A stretch of DNA of 64,000 nt from an uncultured Poribacteria bacterium. Its GTDB lineage: Bacteria; Poribacteria; WGA-4E; WGA-3G. Shown one piece after another: positions 48,311 to 56,613 of the stretch (the first letter of the stretch is position 1; each line of letters opens with the position of its first letter). The notes below the pieces were generated by a model, which saw only the letters and a list, made by a program, of their open reading frames with translations, had not been told where the DNA came from and ran no database searches. The DNA lies in assembly GCA_951813545.1 (NCBI GenBank), contig OX638352.1:5241966-5305965 (forward strand). Direction: 5' to 3'. Both the position numbers and the translations under genes were made by a program.

Positions 48311-48805
48311 TTGGCATCAGCACAAAACATTGTAGACGAACTAAAAAAACAGGAAATTACTCACGTCGTAGGTGTTCCAGATAACGGGAGTGCTCGGATT
48401 TACGAACTCTTGCGATCAGAACCAGAGATAGAAGTCATTACAGTAACCCGTGAAGGGGAAGCGTTTGCTATTGCATCAGGGTTGTATGTCGGCGGCAAAA
48501 AGTCGGTTATTATCATCCAAAATACAGGATTTTTGGAATCAGGTGATGCAATCAGAGGTACTGTTATCAACATGCGGGTGCCAGTGGTGGTATTCATTGG
48601 GTATCGTGGGTATCACAACCGAGATGCAGATGGACAATGGGTTGATTCTGTTGCGACCTTCCTTGAACCTACGCTGAAAGCGTGGAACCTACCTTATGAG
48701 ATGCTAGAAACAGACGCAGATATTCCATGTATTCAAAGAGCATTTGATACAACAGTATCAACCTCGTTGCCAGCAGCGGTGCTACTGATTGGGCACGCGA
48801 CTTAG
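48311..48805 (+). CDS. TPP-enzyme PYR-domain protein (sulfopyruvate/phosphonopyruvate decarboxylase alpha-like)
   Basis: 164 aa from a TTG at 48311 with AGGGG upstream. SAQNIVDELKKQEITHVVGV, TREGEAFAIASGLYVGGKKS and IIIQNTGFLESGDAIRGTVI fit the N-terminal pyrimidine-binding domain of decarboxylases like ComD, with the conserved Glu in EGEAF. Enzymes of this type need a PP domain, usually in a separate beta subunit, but none is adjacent: the next gene is a sigma factor. The true substrate is unknown. Confidence 0.8.
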   Translation: MASAQNIVDELKKQEITHVVGVPDNGSARIYELLRSEPEIEVITVTREGEAFAIASGLYVGGKKSVIIIQNTGFLESGDAIRGTVINMRVPVVVFIGYRGYHNRDADGQWVDSVATFLEPTLKAWNLPYEMLETDADIPCIQRAFDTTVSTSLPAAVLLIGHAT

Positions 48806-49082
48806 TGCATCTCAGTTTATAGTCTGGCACAAGCGTCCAACCTAAATTCTCATTCTATCACAAACAAGGTTTCCTAACCGTGCCGATAAAAATGTATTGT
48901 TAATTTATATTTCACGGAAAACGGTAGGGTCCTATTCCAATAGATGGAATTGCTTCGTACGATTTCTTCCGAGGCATGAGGGTATAATTGCGTTTTTATG
49001 TTGTTTTTTTTCGGAAAATCTGCTAAAATGTTTTGTTTGTCAGGTTTTTCGGGGCAATTTTGCTTTTTTTTAAACATTTTAC
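48806..49082. other. Intergenic DNA upstream of the sigma factor gene
   Basis: No ORF worth calling. AT-rich, with a T8 run just before the promoter at 49083. No repeat family recognised. Confidence 0.4.
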
Positions 49083-49112
49083 TTGACAAAACGTTTTAAC
49101 ATAATGTATCAT
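49083..49112 (+). promoter_or_regulatory. Promoter of the sigma factor gene
   Basis: Perfect TTGACA (49083-49088), 18-bp spacer, TATCAT (49107-49112, 5 of 6). A vegetative-type promoter in front of the sigma gene, leaving a leader of about 43 nt. Confidence 0.7.
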
Positions 49113-49162
49113 TAATGTTTGTCTTTATTTTATTTAAAATCTCACTAAAGGAGAGGAGAAAG

Positions 49163-50443
49163 ATGGAAGCCGAGTTTTTCGGTGAAACAGCAAGTATTGA
49201 AAGTGTAGATCCTTACATGGACGCACCATATCCAGCAGATGAAACAGAGCCCTCGGAGAGTTACAAAGGGAGTGATCAGAGTGCCTTAACGAGTTGGCTT
49301 CGGAGCGTGGCTGGTCATCGTTTGTTAACCCGTGAAGAAGAAGTTGAATTGGCAAAACGGATTGAAGCCGCGGAAGCCAAAGCATTAGACGAACTATTAG
49401 AAGCACTCGTGAAAGTAAATCTATTAGCTCGCGAGAAGAAGGAGCTACTGGCGGAACAGATTGAAGCCGCGGAAGCCAAAGCATTAGACGAACTATTAGA
49501 AGCACTCGTGAAAGTAAATCTATTAGCTCGCGAGCAGAAAGAGCTACTGGCGGAACAGATTAAAACTGGCAGGAGCGAAGCACGAAAAGCACTAGTGAAC
49601 GAACTACTAGAGGCACTCGTGAAAGTGGACTTATTATCCAGCGAGGAAAAAGGCCTACTCGAAAAACGGATTGAAGCCGCGGAGGACGAAGCACGAAGAG
49701 CACGAGATGAACTCGTTCAAGCGAATCTACGACTCGTTATTTCTATCGCAGTCAAATACCAAGGGCACAACGTCCCACTTGAAGATCTGATTCAAGAGGG
49801 AAACATTGGACTGATTAAAGCAGCAAGTAAGTTTGATTATCAAAAGGGTTTTAAGTTTAGCACGTACGCGATCTGGTGGATTAAACAGGCAATCATGCGT
49901 ACGCTCGACAACTTCTCCCGATCGATTCGATTACCTTCCTACGTAGTCGCGAAGATGAATAAGTTTGACACGATTTATGCAACATTGTGTCAAGAACTGC
50001 AACGCGAACCACGGCGAGAAGAAATAGCGGAAGCCTTAGACCTGACAGTGAAACAGGTTGAGGAAATTTTAACGTTTAACGCGGATGCCATTTCAATGGA
50101 TTTACCGCTGAGCGATGAACGTTCCGCCGCCACATTAGGTGATTTAGTCGAAGATCCAACAACTAGCGGAGAAGAGGGTCCGATCGCAGAAATAATCAAC
50201 AAGGACCTGACCGCCCAATTTCTTAAAAGACTACCTGAGCGAGAACAGAGAGTGCTGAAGATGCGCTTTGGACTCGAAGATGGAGAACGGAAAACACTTC
50301 GCGAAATTGGCGTTGCCCTGAAAGTTACTCGAGAAAGGGTCAGACAATTAGAAATAGACGCAATCAAACGATTGCATGACCTTTATGACGAAATGGGAGA
50401 ATTCCGATCGGATCACTCTTGGGTAGGAAAAACTGCGGCATAA
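49163..50443 (+). CDS. Sigma-70 family RNA polymerase sigma factor with amplified region 1.2
   Basis: 426 aa from the ATG at 49163 (AAGGAGAGGAG upstream; the frame opens at 49115 without support). No region 1.1. Region 1.2 begins SALTSWLRSVAGHRLLTREE at ~40. Then the helix-turn unit LLTREEEVELAKRIEAAEAK recurs: units I67-Q99, I100-Q132, I133-R169, before the last IEAAEDEARRARDELVQANL leads into region 2 (RLVISIAVKYQ...FSTYAIWWIKQAIMR). Regions 3 and 4 are complete (LREIGVALKVTRERVRQLE). The insert falls where the sigma-70 non-conserved region lies. It may be the primary or a group 2 sigma. Confidence 0.93.
   Translation: MEAEFFGETASIESVDPYMDAPYPADETEPSESYKGSDQSALTSWLRSVAGHRLLTREEEVELAKRIEAAEAKALDELLEALVKVNLLAREKKELLAEQIEAAEAKALDELLEALVKVNLLAREQKELLAEQIKTGRSEARKALVNELLEALVKVDLLSSEEKGLLEKRIEAAEDEARRARDELVQANLRLVISIAVKYQGHNVPLEDLIQEGNIGLIKAASKFDYQKGFKFSTYAIWWIKQAIMRTLDNFSRSIRLPSYVVAKMNKFDTIYATLCQELQREPRREEIAEALDLTVKQVEEILTFNADAISMDLPLSDERSAATLGDLVEDPTTSGEEGPIAEIINKDLTAQFLKRLPEREQRVLKMRFGLEDGERKTLREIGVALKVTRERVRQLEIDAIKRLHDLYDEMGEFRSDHSWVGKTAA
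49361..49669 (+). repeat. 99-bp tandem repeat in the sigma factor gene
   Basis: 49361-49459 and 49460-49558 are almost identical, coding for the same 33 residues with one K to Q change. 49559-49669 is a diverged 111-bp copy coding for 37 residues. Near identity of the first two copies points to a recent duplication, the third to an older one. Confidence 0.92.
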
Positions 50444-50465
50444 ACACCGCTCATGGAAGGCAATT

Positions 50466-51080
50466 ATGAAGAATTTCTTGAAGAAGCTCAAGGGAGATGA
50501 AACCCCTTTGCTTGAAGTCACAGAAGCCGCACAAGAAAAGATTCAGGCAGTGATAGAAACCGAAGAGGTTGAAGTTGAAGGACTACGGATTAGTATTCAA
50601 GGTAGAACTGCGACTGCTTTCCAATACAGCCTTGGCTTAGCTACTGAAGCACAAGAGGACGACATCGTTGTTGAATATAAAAATTTCAATGTACTCGTCG
50701 ATGCCGAAAGTGCTTCTGACCTTAAAGGTGCTGTGATTGACTACGTTGACGACTTGAATTCAAGTGGGTTCAATATTGAGAATCCAAACACACCAACGTG
50801 GGACAATCCAAAGGCACAAGAGGTCCAGAAACTCATTGATGAACGGATTAACCCAGCTGTCGCTGCGCACGGCGGACAGATAGAACTCCTGAACGTCGAA
50901 GATGATGCTATTTATATTCACATGGGGGGCGGTTGCCAAGGCTGTGGCATGGCGAACGTTACCCTTAAACACGGCATTGAAGCGATGATTCAAGAGGTCT
51001 TCCCCGAGATCAAGCACGTGATTGATACCACTGATCACGGGGCAGGAGATAATCCGTATTATTCTCCAAGCAAAGGATAA
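50466..51080 (+). CDS. nfuA: Fe-S carrier NfuA-like protein
   Basis: 204 aa. N-terminal A-type-like (HesB) domain (residues 15-110) lacking Cys ligands, as in NfuA, then a NifU C-terminal domain: LIDERINPAVAAHGGQIELL and MGGGCQGCGMANVTLKHGIE with the CxxC cluster ligands. It assembles and delivers 4Fe-4S clusters, plausible for the many Fe-S proteins here (complex I, ferredoxin). It starts 22 bp after the sigma gene, so probably shares its transcript; a strong terminator follows. Confidence 0.93.
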   Translation: MKNFLKKLKGDETPLLEVTEAAQEKIQAVIETEEVEVEGLRISIQGRTATAFQYSLGLATEAQEDDIVVEYKNFNVLVDAESASDLKGAVIDYVDDLNSSGFNIENPNTPTWDNPKAQEVQKLIDERINPAVAAHGGQIELLNVEDDAIYIHMGGGCQGCGMANVTLKHGIEAMIQEVFPEIKHVIDTTDHGAGDNPYYSPSKG

Positions 51081-51088
51081 TACAGATA

Positions 51089-51120
51089 ACGGGCGGATGG
51101 TACCATCCGCCCGTTTCTAT
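51089..51120 (+). terminator. Rho-independent terminator after nfuA
   Basis: A perfect palindrome, ACGGGCGGATGG and its complement joined by TA, at 51089-51114, followed by TTCTAT. It lies 8 bp past the nfuA stop and also faces the convergent gene at 51129. Confidence 0.85.
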
Positions 51121-51128
51121 TTCAGCAC

Positions 51129-52169
51129 TCAACCTGACACAATGCTCGCCCCAAGGTTACTCGCTCGTGTAATAAAACAGGTACCGCCACTCGGAAGCGT
51201 TTTCAGGAACGCCTCAGTATCCTGCTTTAACTTATTGACATCCTCACTTATCGCGCAAATCGCTGCTCCCCAACTGCTAACGCCTGCTCCGAATGCTCCA
51301 CTGTCGCGTAAGAAATCAAGCGTTAATTGTAACTCAGCACCTTGTGCGTCAATCTCCACCCTTTTCCATCCAAACGTCTGAATCTGATTTAAGGCTCTCC
51401 CTAAGCTGTGCATATCCGCCTCAACAAGGGCAGGAAGTATCTGCATCAATAAGATGTGTGAAAGCTTCTGTGCGACCCACTCGGGTTGTGGACAGAGCGT
51501 ACGAAACAACTCAACTTCCCTATCGCCATAAATCCGCGAGCAATCCGGTATGACAATCAGCAGTGGCACATCTGGAAACGAGTAACGGATCAAAATCGGG
51601 GGCGGCGGAATATCACCAACGGCAGAAGAGGGTAGAAATGATGTCTTCTGTTCAGGGAAACGATGCCCACCATCAACGATAAATCCACCCGTATCAAATG
51701 CCGCAACTCCGATACCTGAAGTCCCACCACGCCCGACAGCCTTCGCTAATTCTTGTACATCCAATCCGAGTTCATACAGTACATTGACAGCCTGTGCAAT
51801 ACCAAGAGAGAGCTGTGTTCCAGACCCGAATCCGCAATGCATCGGGATTTCAGATTCAAATGTTAATTTAATGCCCGGAAATGGATAAGTCTCTTGGAGT
51901 CGTGCGATAATACCACAAGCGCGCTCATGGTAAATAGAAGATGAGACGTGTACATCGGTCGCTCGCTCAGCGACGATTTGGAAATTGGGTTCAGCAATTG
52001 CGAGACCGAAGCCACCATCAATTCGTCCCAATGCGCCGTTCAAGTCAAGCAGAGAAAAATGTAAGCGGGACGGGGTCGTAATTCGGACGTGGTGCATAAC
52101 TGGGTTGGATTCGTTTAGGTTTGTAGACACGTTATGGAGATAGAACACACGAAAGGGAACCTTTTTCAT
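51129..52169 (-). CDS. Beta-ribofuranosylaminobenzene 5'-phosphate synthase-like GHMP protein
   Basis: 346 aa from the ATG at 52169 (GAGGGG 8 nt upstream); a later ATG (52097) at MHHVRITTPSR is possible. HVRITTPSRLHFSLLDLNGA, then RIDGGFGLAIAEP, MHCGFGSGTQLSLGIAQAV (GHMP motif 2), and GRGGTSGIGVAAFDTGGFIV then DGGH are the hallmarks of the beta-RFAP synthase family. In archaea and H4MPT-using bacteria it condenses PRPP with 4-hydroxybenzoate or pABA in methanopterin synthesis. No other methanopterin gene is here. It is the last gene of an export operon, 16 bp after the ABC ATPase. Confidence 0.82.
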   Translation of the reverse strand: MKKVPFRVFYLHNVSTNLNESNPVMHHVRITTPSRLHFSLLDLNGALGRIDGGFGLAIAEPNFQIVAERATDVHVSSSIYHERACGIIARLQETYPFPGIKLTFESEIPMHCGFGSGTQLSLGIAQAVNVLYELGLDVQELAKAVGRGGTSGIGVAAFDTGGFIVDGGHRFPEQKTSFLPSSAVGDIPPPPILIRYSFPDVPLLIVIPDCSRIYGDREVELFRTLCPQPEWVAQKLSHILLMQILPALVEADMHSLGRALNQIQTFGWKRVEIDAQGAELQLTLDFLRDSGAFGAGVSSWGAAICAISEDVNKLKQDTEAFLKTLPSGGTCFITRASNLGASIVSG

Positions 52170-52185
52170 ACAGGTTTCCCCTCGA

Positions 52186-52890
52186 TTACTCAGCAGCGAC
52201 TCCTCCATTCCCGTTCTGCATAACATCCCGTTCGATTAAACCGTCTCGAATATGCAACACACGTTTGGCGTGTTCAGCGACTTCAGCCTCGTGTGTCACC
52301 ATGATGATGGTATTTCCTTCGTCGTTCAGGCGGTTGAAAATTGCCATGATTTCGGTACCAGAACGGGTATCTAAGTTACCCGTTGGTTCATCAGCAAAGA
52401 TCATTGAAGGTTTATTGACTAAAGCACGTGCAATCGCGACACGCTGAATCTGTCCACCAGACAACTCGGTCGATTTGTGATCAACTCGGTCTGCTAAACC
52501 GACTGCTTCCAAGGATTCAAATGCACGCCGTTTCCGCTCTTTTCTTCCCAAGCCGGAGTAAATAAGCGGCAATTCAACATTGTTGAGCGCACTGGTTCGT
52601 GGTAGCAGATTAAACGACTGAAACACAAAGCCTATCTTCTTATTCCGAATGTCTGCCAGACGATTATCAGAAAGTTTCCCGACTTCTTCACCTTCAAGGT
52701 AGTACTCTCCCGATGTCGGTGTTGCGAGACATCCGAGAATATCCATCATCGTTGATTTGCCGGAACCGGAAGGTCCCATAATCGCGATGAATTCACCTTG
52801 TGTTATGCTGAAGCTCACGCCTCGTAAGGCATGCACCTGCACATCACCCATTTGATAGATTTTAGTCAAATCTTTTACATCAATTAACAC
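52186..52890 (-). CDS. ABC transporter ATP-binding protein, MacB/LolD type
   Basis: 234 aa. IMGPSGSGKSTMMDILGCL (Walker A), FVFQSFNLLPR (Q-loop), TELSGGQIQRVAIARAL (signature), SMIFADEPTGNLDTRSG (Walker B) and TIIMVTHEAEVA (H-loop). Type MacB/LolD/FtsE by the short length and the Q-loop. It lies 85 bp after an HlyD-type adaptor and TolC gene, giving a tripartite export set, but the expected permease gene is absent: the next gene encodes a GHMP protein. Confidence 0.96.
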   Translation of the reverse strand: MLIDVKDLTKIYQMGDVQVHALRGVSFSITQGEFIAIMGPSGSGKSTMMDILGCLATPTSGEYYLEGEEVGKLSDNRLADIRNKKIGFVFQSFNLLPRTSALNNVELPLIYSGLGRKERKRRAFESLEAVGLADRVDHKSTELSGGQIQRVAIARALVNKPSMIFADEPTGNLDTRSGTEIMAIFNRLNDEGNTIIMVTHEAEVAEHAKRVLHIRDGLIERDVMQNGNGGVAAE

Positions 52891-52975
52891 AACGTTGCCT
52901 CCTTAACTTTTATCTCATAAAAATAACAAACAAAAAATAGAACTAAGCATACCTATGCTAACAACGCAGCACCTT

Positions 52976-54949
52976 TTACTTGTCTTCTTCTTCCTCGCTA
53001 TTTCTTTCTCCCTTTGTCAATTCCTGCATAGAGGGCACAAAAACGCGGTCACCTTCCTTTAATCCGCCAGTAATTTGTAAGTGGGTGTTGTTGCGCTGCC
53101 CGATTGTAATGTGGGTTTTGACCCCTTTTTTCTCGTCTTTATTCTTACTTGATTCACCCGTATCCAGCATGACAAAATACTGTCGTTCACTATCAACTTT
53201 AGCCTCTATATCTGAGAGCACTTCTTGGTCGGAGATAACAATGCTAATCTCTATTGGACCGGTCCGCAGCCCCTTCTGCGCACCCTCAAGTAGAATTTCA
53301 AGACTACCACGGCTTTCCTCCGGCGAAATTTTACCCACACGTCCAGTGAATTCTTTTCCGATCGGATTCCGGATTTTGAGTTCCTGACCTTCCTGAAATT
53401 GCCCAAGATCTGTCGGGTTTACATTCGCTTTAACACTGAAAACCTTCGGACTCAGCACAGCAGGTATTGGAAGTTGAAGGATATCGGACTCTTCAAACAC
53501 AATGATGTCGACATCTGCAGACATACCGGGGAGTAGTTCTGCCGGCGAACCGATGACCTCTACATCCACCTCAAAAGTAATGACGGAACTCTGGTTCTGG
53601 GGACCGCGCGGTGTCGCGCTCGGTGAAATCTCGCTCACCCTACCCGGAAAGACACGACCGGGATAGCTATCAACGCTGATTTCGGCGCGTTGATCCAGTT
53701 TTATTTTTCCAATTTCTACCTGATTTATCTGTGTCCTCACAATCATCTGATTAAGGTCGGCAATGCGCATGATCGCCTCGCCACGTGAAAACGCGGAACG
53801 TCCCGAGGTGATAATCTCACCCTCTTCCACAATAATACGCGTAATCGTGCCAGTCATAGGAGCCGTGACTGTTGTCCATTCGTAGCGCTCTTGTTGAGAC
53901 TTGAGTTGGCTCTCCGCCTGAAGCAGGCTCGCCTTGGCACTGACCCTCGCATGTCTCGTGAGTTCCTTCTCTTCCTCAGTTGTATCTTCTAATTGTTGGA
54001 GCCGTGTGCGAGCGTTCTCCAATTCGGCTTCCAATTGCTTCTTTCGTGCTTCCTCTGAGTCTTTAATTGTTTCAATATTTTGTTCATTTAGCGCGAGTGT
54101 TGATTTTCGGCTGTCAATCGCCTGATTCATCGCATTGATGTTCTCTTCTTGCGATTTAATAGTCTCGTTTTGAGACTCAACCTCTTTTTGGGAGGATTCG
54201 TACTGTGACTTAGCTAAAGCAAGTTGCCTCTGAGAGTCCTCCAACGTTTTCTTTGAAACGAGCTTTTTATCAAACAGTTCCTTATTCCGCTCATACTCGG
54301 ATTCTGCGGTCTCAAAGGAGATTTTTGCGGATTCAACATTTCCTTCTGTACGTTGAAGGGTTAGCTTCGCTTGCCCTAATGCAATTCTCGCCTGTCTCAG
54401 GGCAATCTGATCTTGGGTGAGGGAATTTTTCGTCGTGGCAACTTGTGTTTCCGCTTCGGTAATCCGTTGCTGTGTCGTTGCAACAAATGAATCCAAAGAT
54501 GCCTGCGCCACAGCGACAGAATTTCGTGCCTGAGCGAGACTACTCTCTTGCTGCTTCTCAGTAATCCGGATTTGGAGTTCTGCCTGCTGGAGTTGGGCTT
54601 CTCGAGCATCAAGATTAGCTTCCGCCTGTTTCCTCTGTTCCAGAATTTGCTTTTCATCAATTCGCAGCAAAGGATCACCTAATTCAACCGGGTCAGCCTC
54701 ATCAACGAAAATCTCAACAATCTCGCCCTCCACGTTTGAGCGGACATCCACCTCAAGGAAGGAACGTAGGTTGCCAGACTCACGGACCCGGACCAGAAAT
54801 TCGCCACGGCGGACAACTTCCTGTTTATCTTCGGTTTCTTTGTTGTCTTGACCGAAGTTAATATTCATCCGCGTCGCACCAATTGCGCCGACGGCAATAA
54901 CAACTAAAGCAATCGCCCCTATGATAATCCACTTCTTCCGATTCTTCAT
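52976..54949 (-). CDS. HlyD-type periplasmic adaptor with long coiled coil
   Basis: 657 aa, larger than most adaptors (350-450). One N-terminal membrane helix (residues 8-24, WIIIGAIALVVIAVGAI). The first lipoyl half (EIVEIFVDEADPVELGDPLLRIDE) is followed by a very long helical hairpin (about 85-345, rich in A, Q, E, K), and the second lipoyl half VTAPMTGTITRIIVEEGEII. Beta-barrel and membrane-proximal domains follow. The coiled coil includes NEQNIETIKDSEEARKKQLE. It links an inner-membrane pump to TolC. It starts 2 bp after the TolC gene. Confidence 0.95.
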   Translation of the reverse strand: MKNRKKWIIIGAIALVVIAVGAIGATRMNINFGQDNKETEDKQEVVRRGEFLVRVRESGNLRSFLEVDVRSNVEGEIVEIFVDEADPVELGDPLLRIDEKQILEQRKQAEANLDAREAQLQQAELQIRITEKQQESSLAQARNSVAVAQASLDSFVATTQQRITEAETQVATTKNSLTQDQIALRQARIALGQAKLTLQRTEGNVESAKISFETAESEYERNKELFDKKLVSKKTLEDSQRQLALAKSQYESSQKEVESQNETIKSQEENINAMNQAIDSRKSTLALNEQNIETIKDSEEARKKQLEAELENARTRLQQLEDTTEEEKELTRHARVSAKASLLQAESQLKSQQERYEWTTVTAPMTGTITRIIVEEGEIITSGRSAFSRGEAIMRIADLNQMIVRTQINQVEIGKIKLDQRAEISVDSYPGRVFPGRVSEISPSATPRGPQNQSSVITFEVDVEVIGSPAELLPGMSADVDIIVFEESDILQLPIPAVLSPKVFSVKANVNPTDLGQFQEGQELKIRNPIGKEFTGRVGKISPEESRGSLEILLEGAQKGLRTGPIEISIVISDQEVLSDIEAKVDSERQYFVMLDTGESSKNKDEKKGVKTHITIGQRNNTHLQITGGLKEGDRVFVPSMQELTKGERNSEEEEDK

Positions 54950-54951
54950 GG

Positions 54952-56334
54952 TTACTGTAACACTCCCATTGCATCCTGTAAACGGGTTTGCGCAATCTTG
55001 TAAGCGTAGAACGTATTCACCTCATTTGTCAAGGCTTGCGCGTAATTGGTTTGGGCATCAAGGAGTTCAAGTAAAATCGCTTTATCAACATCAAAACGCC
55101 CCTGAATGACATCCAAACTGAGTCGAGCGTTGACAACCTGTGTTTTGGAGATATCAACAGAGGCTTCGCTGCGCTTGAGGTTTAGATACGACTGCCGGAC
55201 ATCCAAGGCGACAGAACGCTCCAAGTCACTTGCGTTCTCACGTGCCTGCTCCAACTGCATCGTTAACTCTTTGACCCGATTCCCCAAAATTCCACCGTCA
55301 AAAAGCGTGAAATTTAGTGAAACACCGGCACTCCAACTTCGGAAGTCAGAAAAATTCTCACGCTCGCGGAGATAATCATCCACGTTGACATTATAATCAA
55401 CATCCGCGTTCAACCGGGGCCAGCGCTGCAATTTCGCGAGCGTCAACGACCATTCCTGTGACTTTAATTGCGCTTCCGTCTCCGTAAATTCCGGACGATT
55501 GTCAAGTGCTATTTGGATAGCTTCCTCAATCGACATTTCTATTCGCTCAATGGTGCCGCGCTGCTGATATAATTGATATGATTCATCTTCGGTAACTGTA
55601 ATTAATACGCCCGGGTCTAAACCAAGGAGCCGTGGTAACCTTGCTTTTGCAACTTGAAGTGAATTTTGATTATTGAGTAGCGTTAATATATTATTTCCCT
55701 CTCGCACCTCCGCAGTTGCTACATCTGCTGGAATGAGTGAACCTGCTTCTACGAAATCCTTAGTTCGTTGCGTGTTCTCTTGTGCCCTTTCCAAATTTTG
55801 CTCGCTCACTTCGACGAGTGCTTGAAACTGAAGGACATCATAGTAAGCTTCAGTAATTTGTAAAATTAGGCTCTGTTTAATTCCCTCATTGCGGCTCACA
55901 GTGGCACTCAACGATTCTTTTGCCTGTGCGAAACCTCCCTCACGCTGGCCATTGTCCCAAATGGTATACTGTGCGCCTAATCCCAAGTTATAATTTTCGG
56001 GTTCAAAGCCGAAGTCAACTCGGTCAGAAAAATCGTAATTACCGTTTGTAAAAATACGTGGAAAATAATCAGCACGTGCAGTTTTCACTCGAAGCTCTTG
56101 TATAGCGAGATTCAACCGCGCATTTCGCATATTTGTCGACTTTTCCAACCCTATTTGAACACATTGTTCAAGGGTCAAAGACTGAGTTAAGTCAACTTCG
56201 GTGGTAGGTTCCTGTGCACCGACACAAAAAATAACTGTAAACTGAAAAATAAGGATCGCTTTTAACAGCAAACTTTGGGAATCTGCGAGTTTTGACAAAA
56301 CAGTGAACTTAATCTTCCGGTGAATCATTAACAT
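54952..56334 (-). CDS. TolC-family outer-membrane efflux protein
   Basis: 460 aa. A hydrophobic signal at residues ~20-39 (LLLKAILIFQFTVIFCVGA). Two OEP repeats: LTLEQCVQIGLEKSTNMRNA with LAIQELRVKTARADYFPRI, and EEAIQIALDNRPEFTETEAQ with SQEWSLTLAKLQRWPRLN, typical of the duplicated helical barrel. The TolC trimer forms the exit duct for the adaptor and ATPase encoded downstream. First gene of the minus-strand operon; 5' neighbour is divergent. Confidence 0.95.
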   Translation of the reverse strand: MLMIHRKIKFTVLSKLADSQSLLLKAILIFQFTVIFCVGAQEPTTEVDLTQSLTLEQCVQIGLEKSTNMRNARLNLAIQELRVKTARADYFPRIFTNGNYDFSDRVDFGFEPENYNLGLGAQYTIWDNGQREGGFAQAKESLSATVSRNEGIKQSLILQITEAYYDVLQFQALVEVSEQNLERAQENTQRTKDFVEAGSLIPADVATAEVREGNNILTLLNNQNSLQVAKARLPRLLGLDPGVLITVTEDESYQLYQQRGTIERIEMSIEEAIQIALDNRPEFTETEAQLKSQEWSLTLAKLQRWPRLNADVDYNVNVDDYLRERENFSDFRSWSAGVSLNFTLFDGGILGNRVKELTMQLEQARENASDLERSVALDVRQSYLNLKRSEASVDISKTQVVNARLSLDVIQGRFDVDKAILLELLDAQTNYAQALTNEVNTFYAYKIAQTRLQDAMGVLQ

Positions 56335-56613
56335 CTCCTTGTCCGTTCCGACGCTGGTACGTGTGTTTTCATGACGTTTAAGATTTTAAAGCAGCGCGCC
56401 TTAATGCAAGACAGATCTTTAAATTTTTTTAACAGCAAATTTCAACTTACGGGTCCTGCCAAAAAGACCTTCTCTATAACATTTTGACGCAATTCTTCAT
56501 TAAAAGTTTAGACATTTTAACACCCAAAGTAGTTCTTTTTTCTTGCAATCGCCTCAGATTTTTGTTAAACTAATACCTTAAAATGCTCCTAAACGCAATT
56601 TTTGGATAAAATC
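56335..56613. promoter_or_regulatory. Divergent promoter region between TolC and the PEGA gene
   Basis: Toward the plus gene: TTGCAA (56543-56548), 17 bp, TAAACT (56566-56571) with TG two bases upstream, a possible extended -10. Nothing comparable was clear for the minus-strand TolC operon. No ORF. Confidence 0.45.

Noticed and set aside
49134..49505. 123-codon minus-strand frame over the sigma gene repeats
   Set aside because: Antisense shadow kept open by the repeated codons; no independent support.
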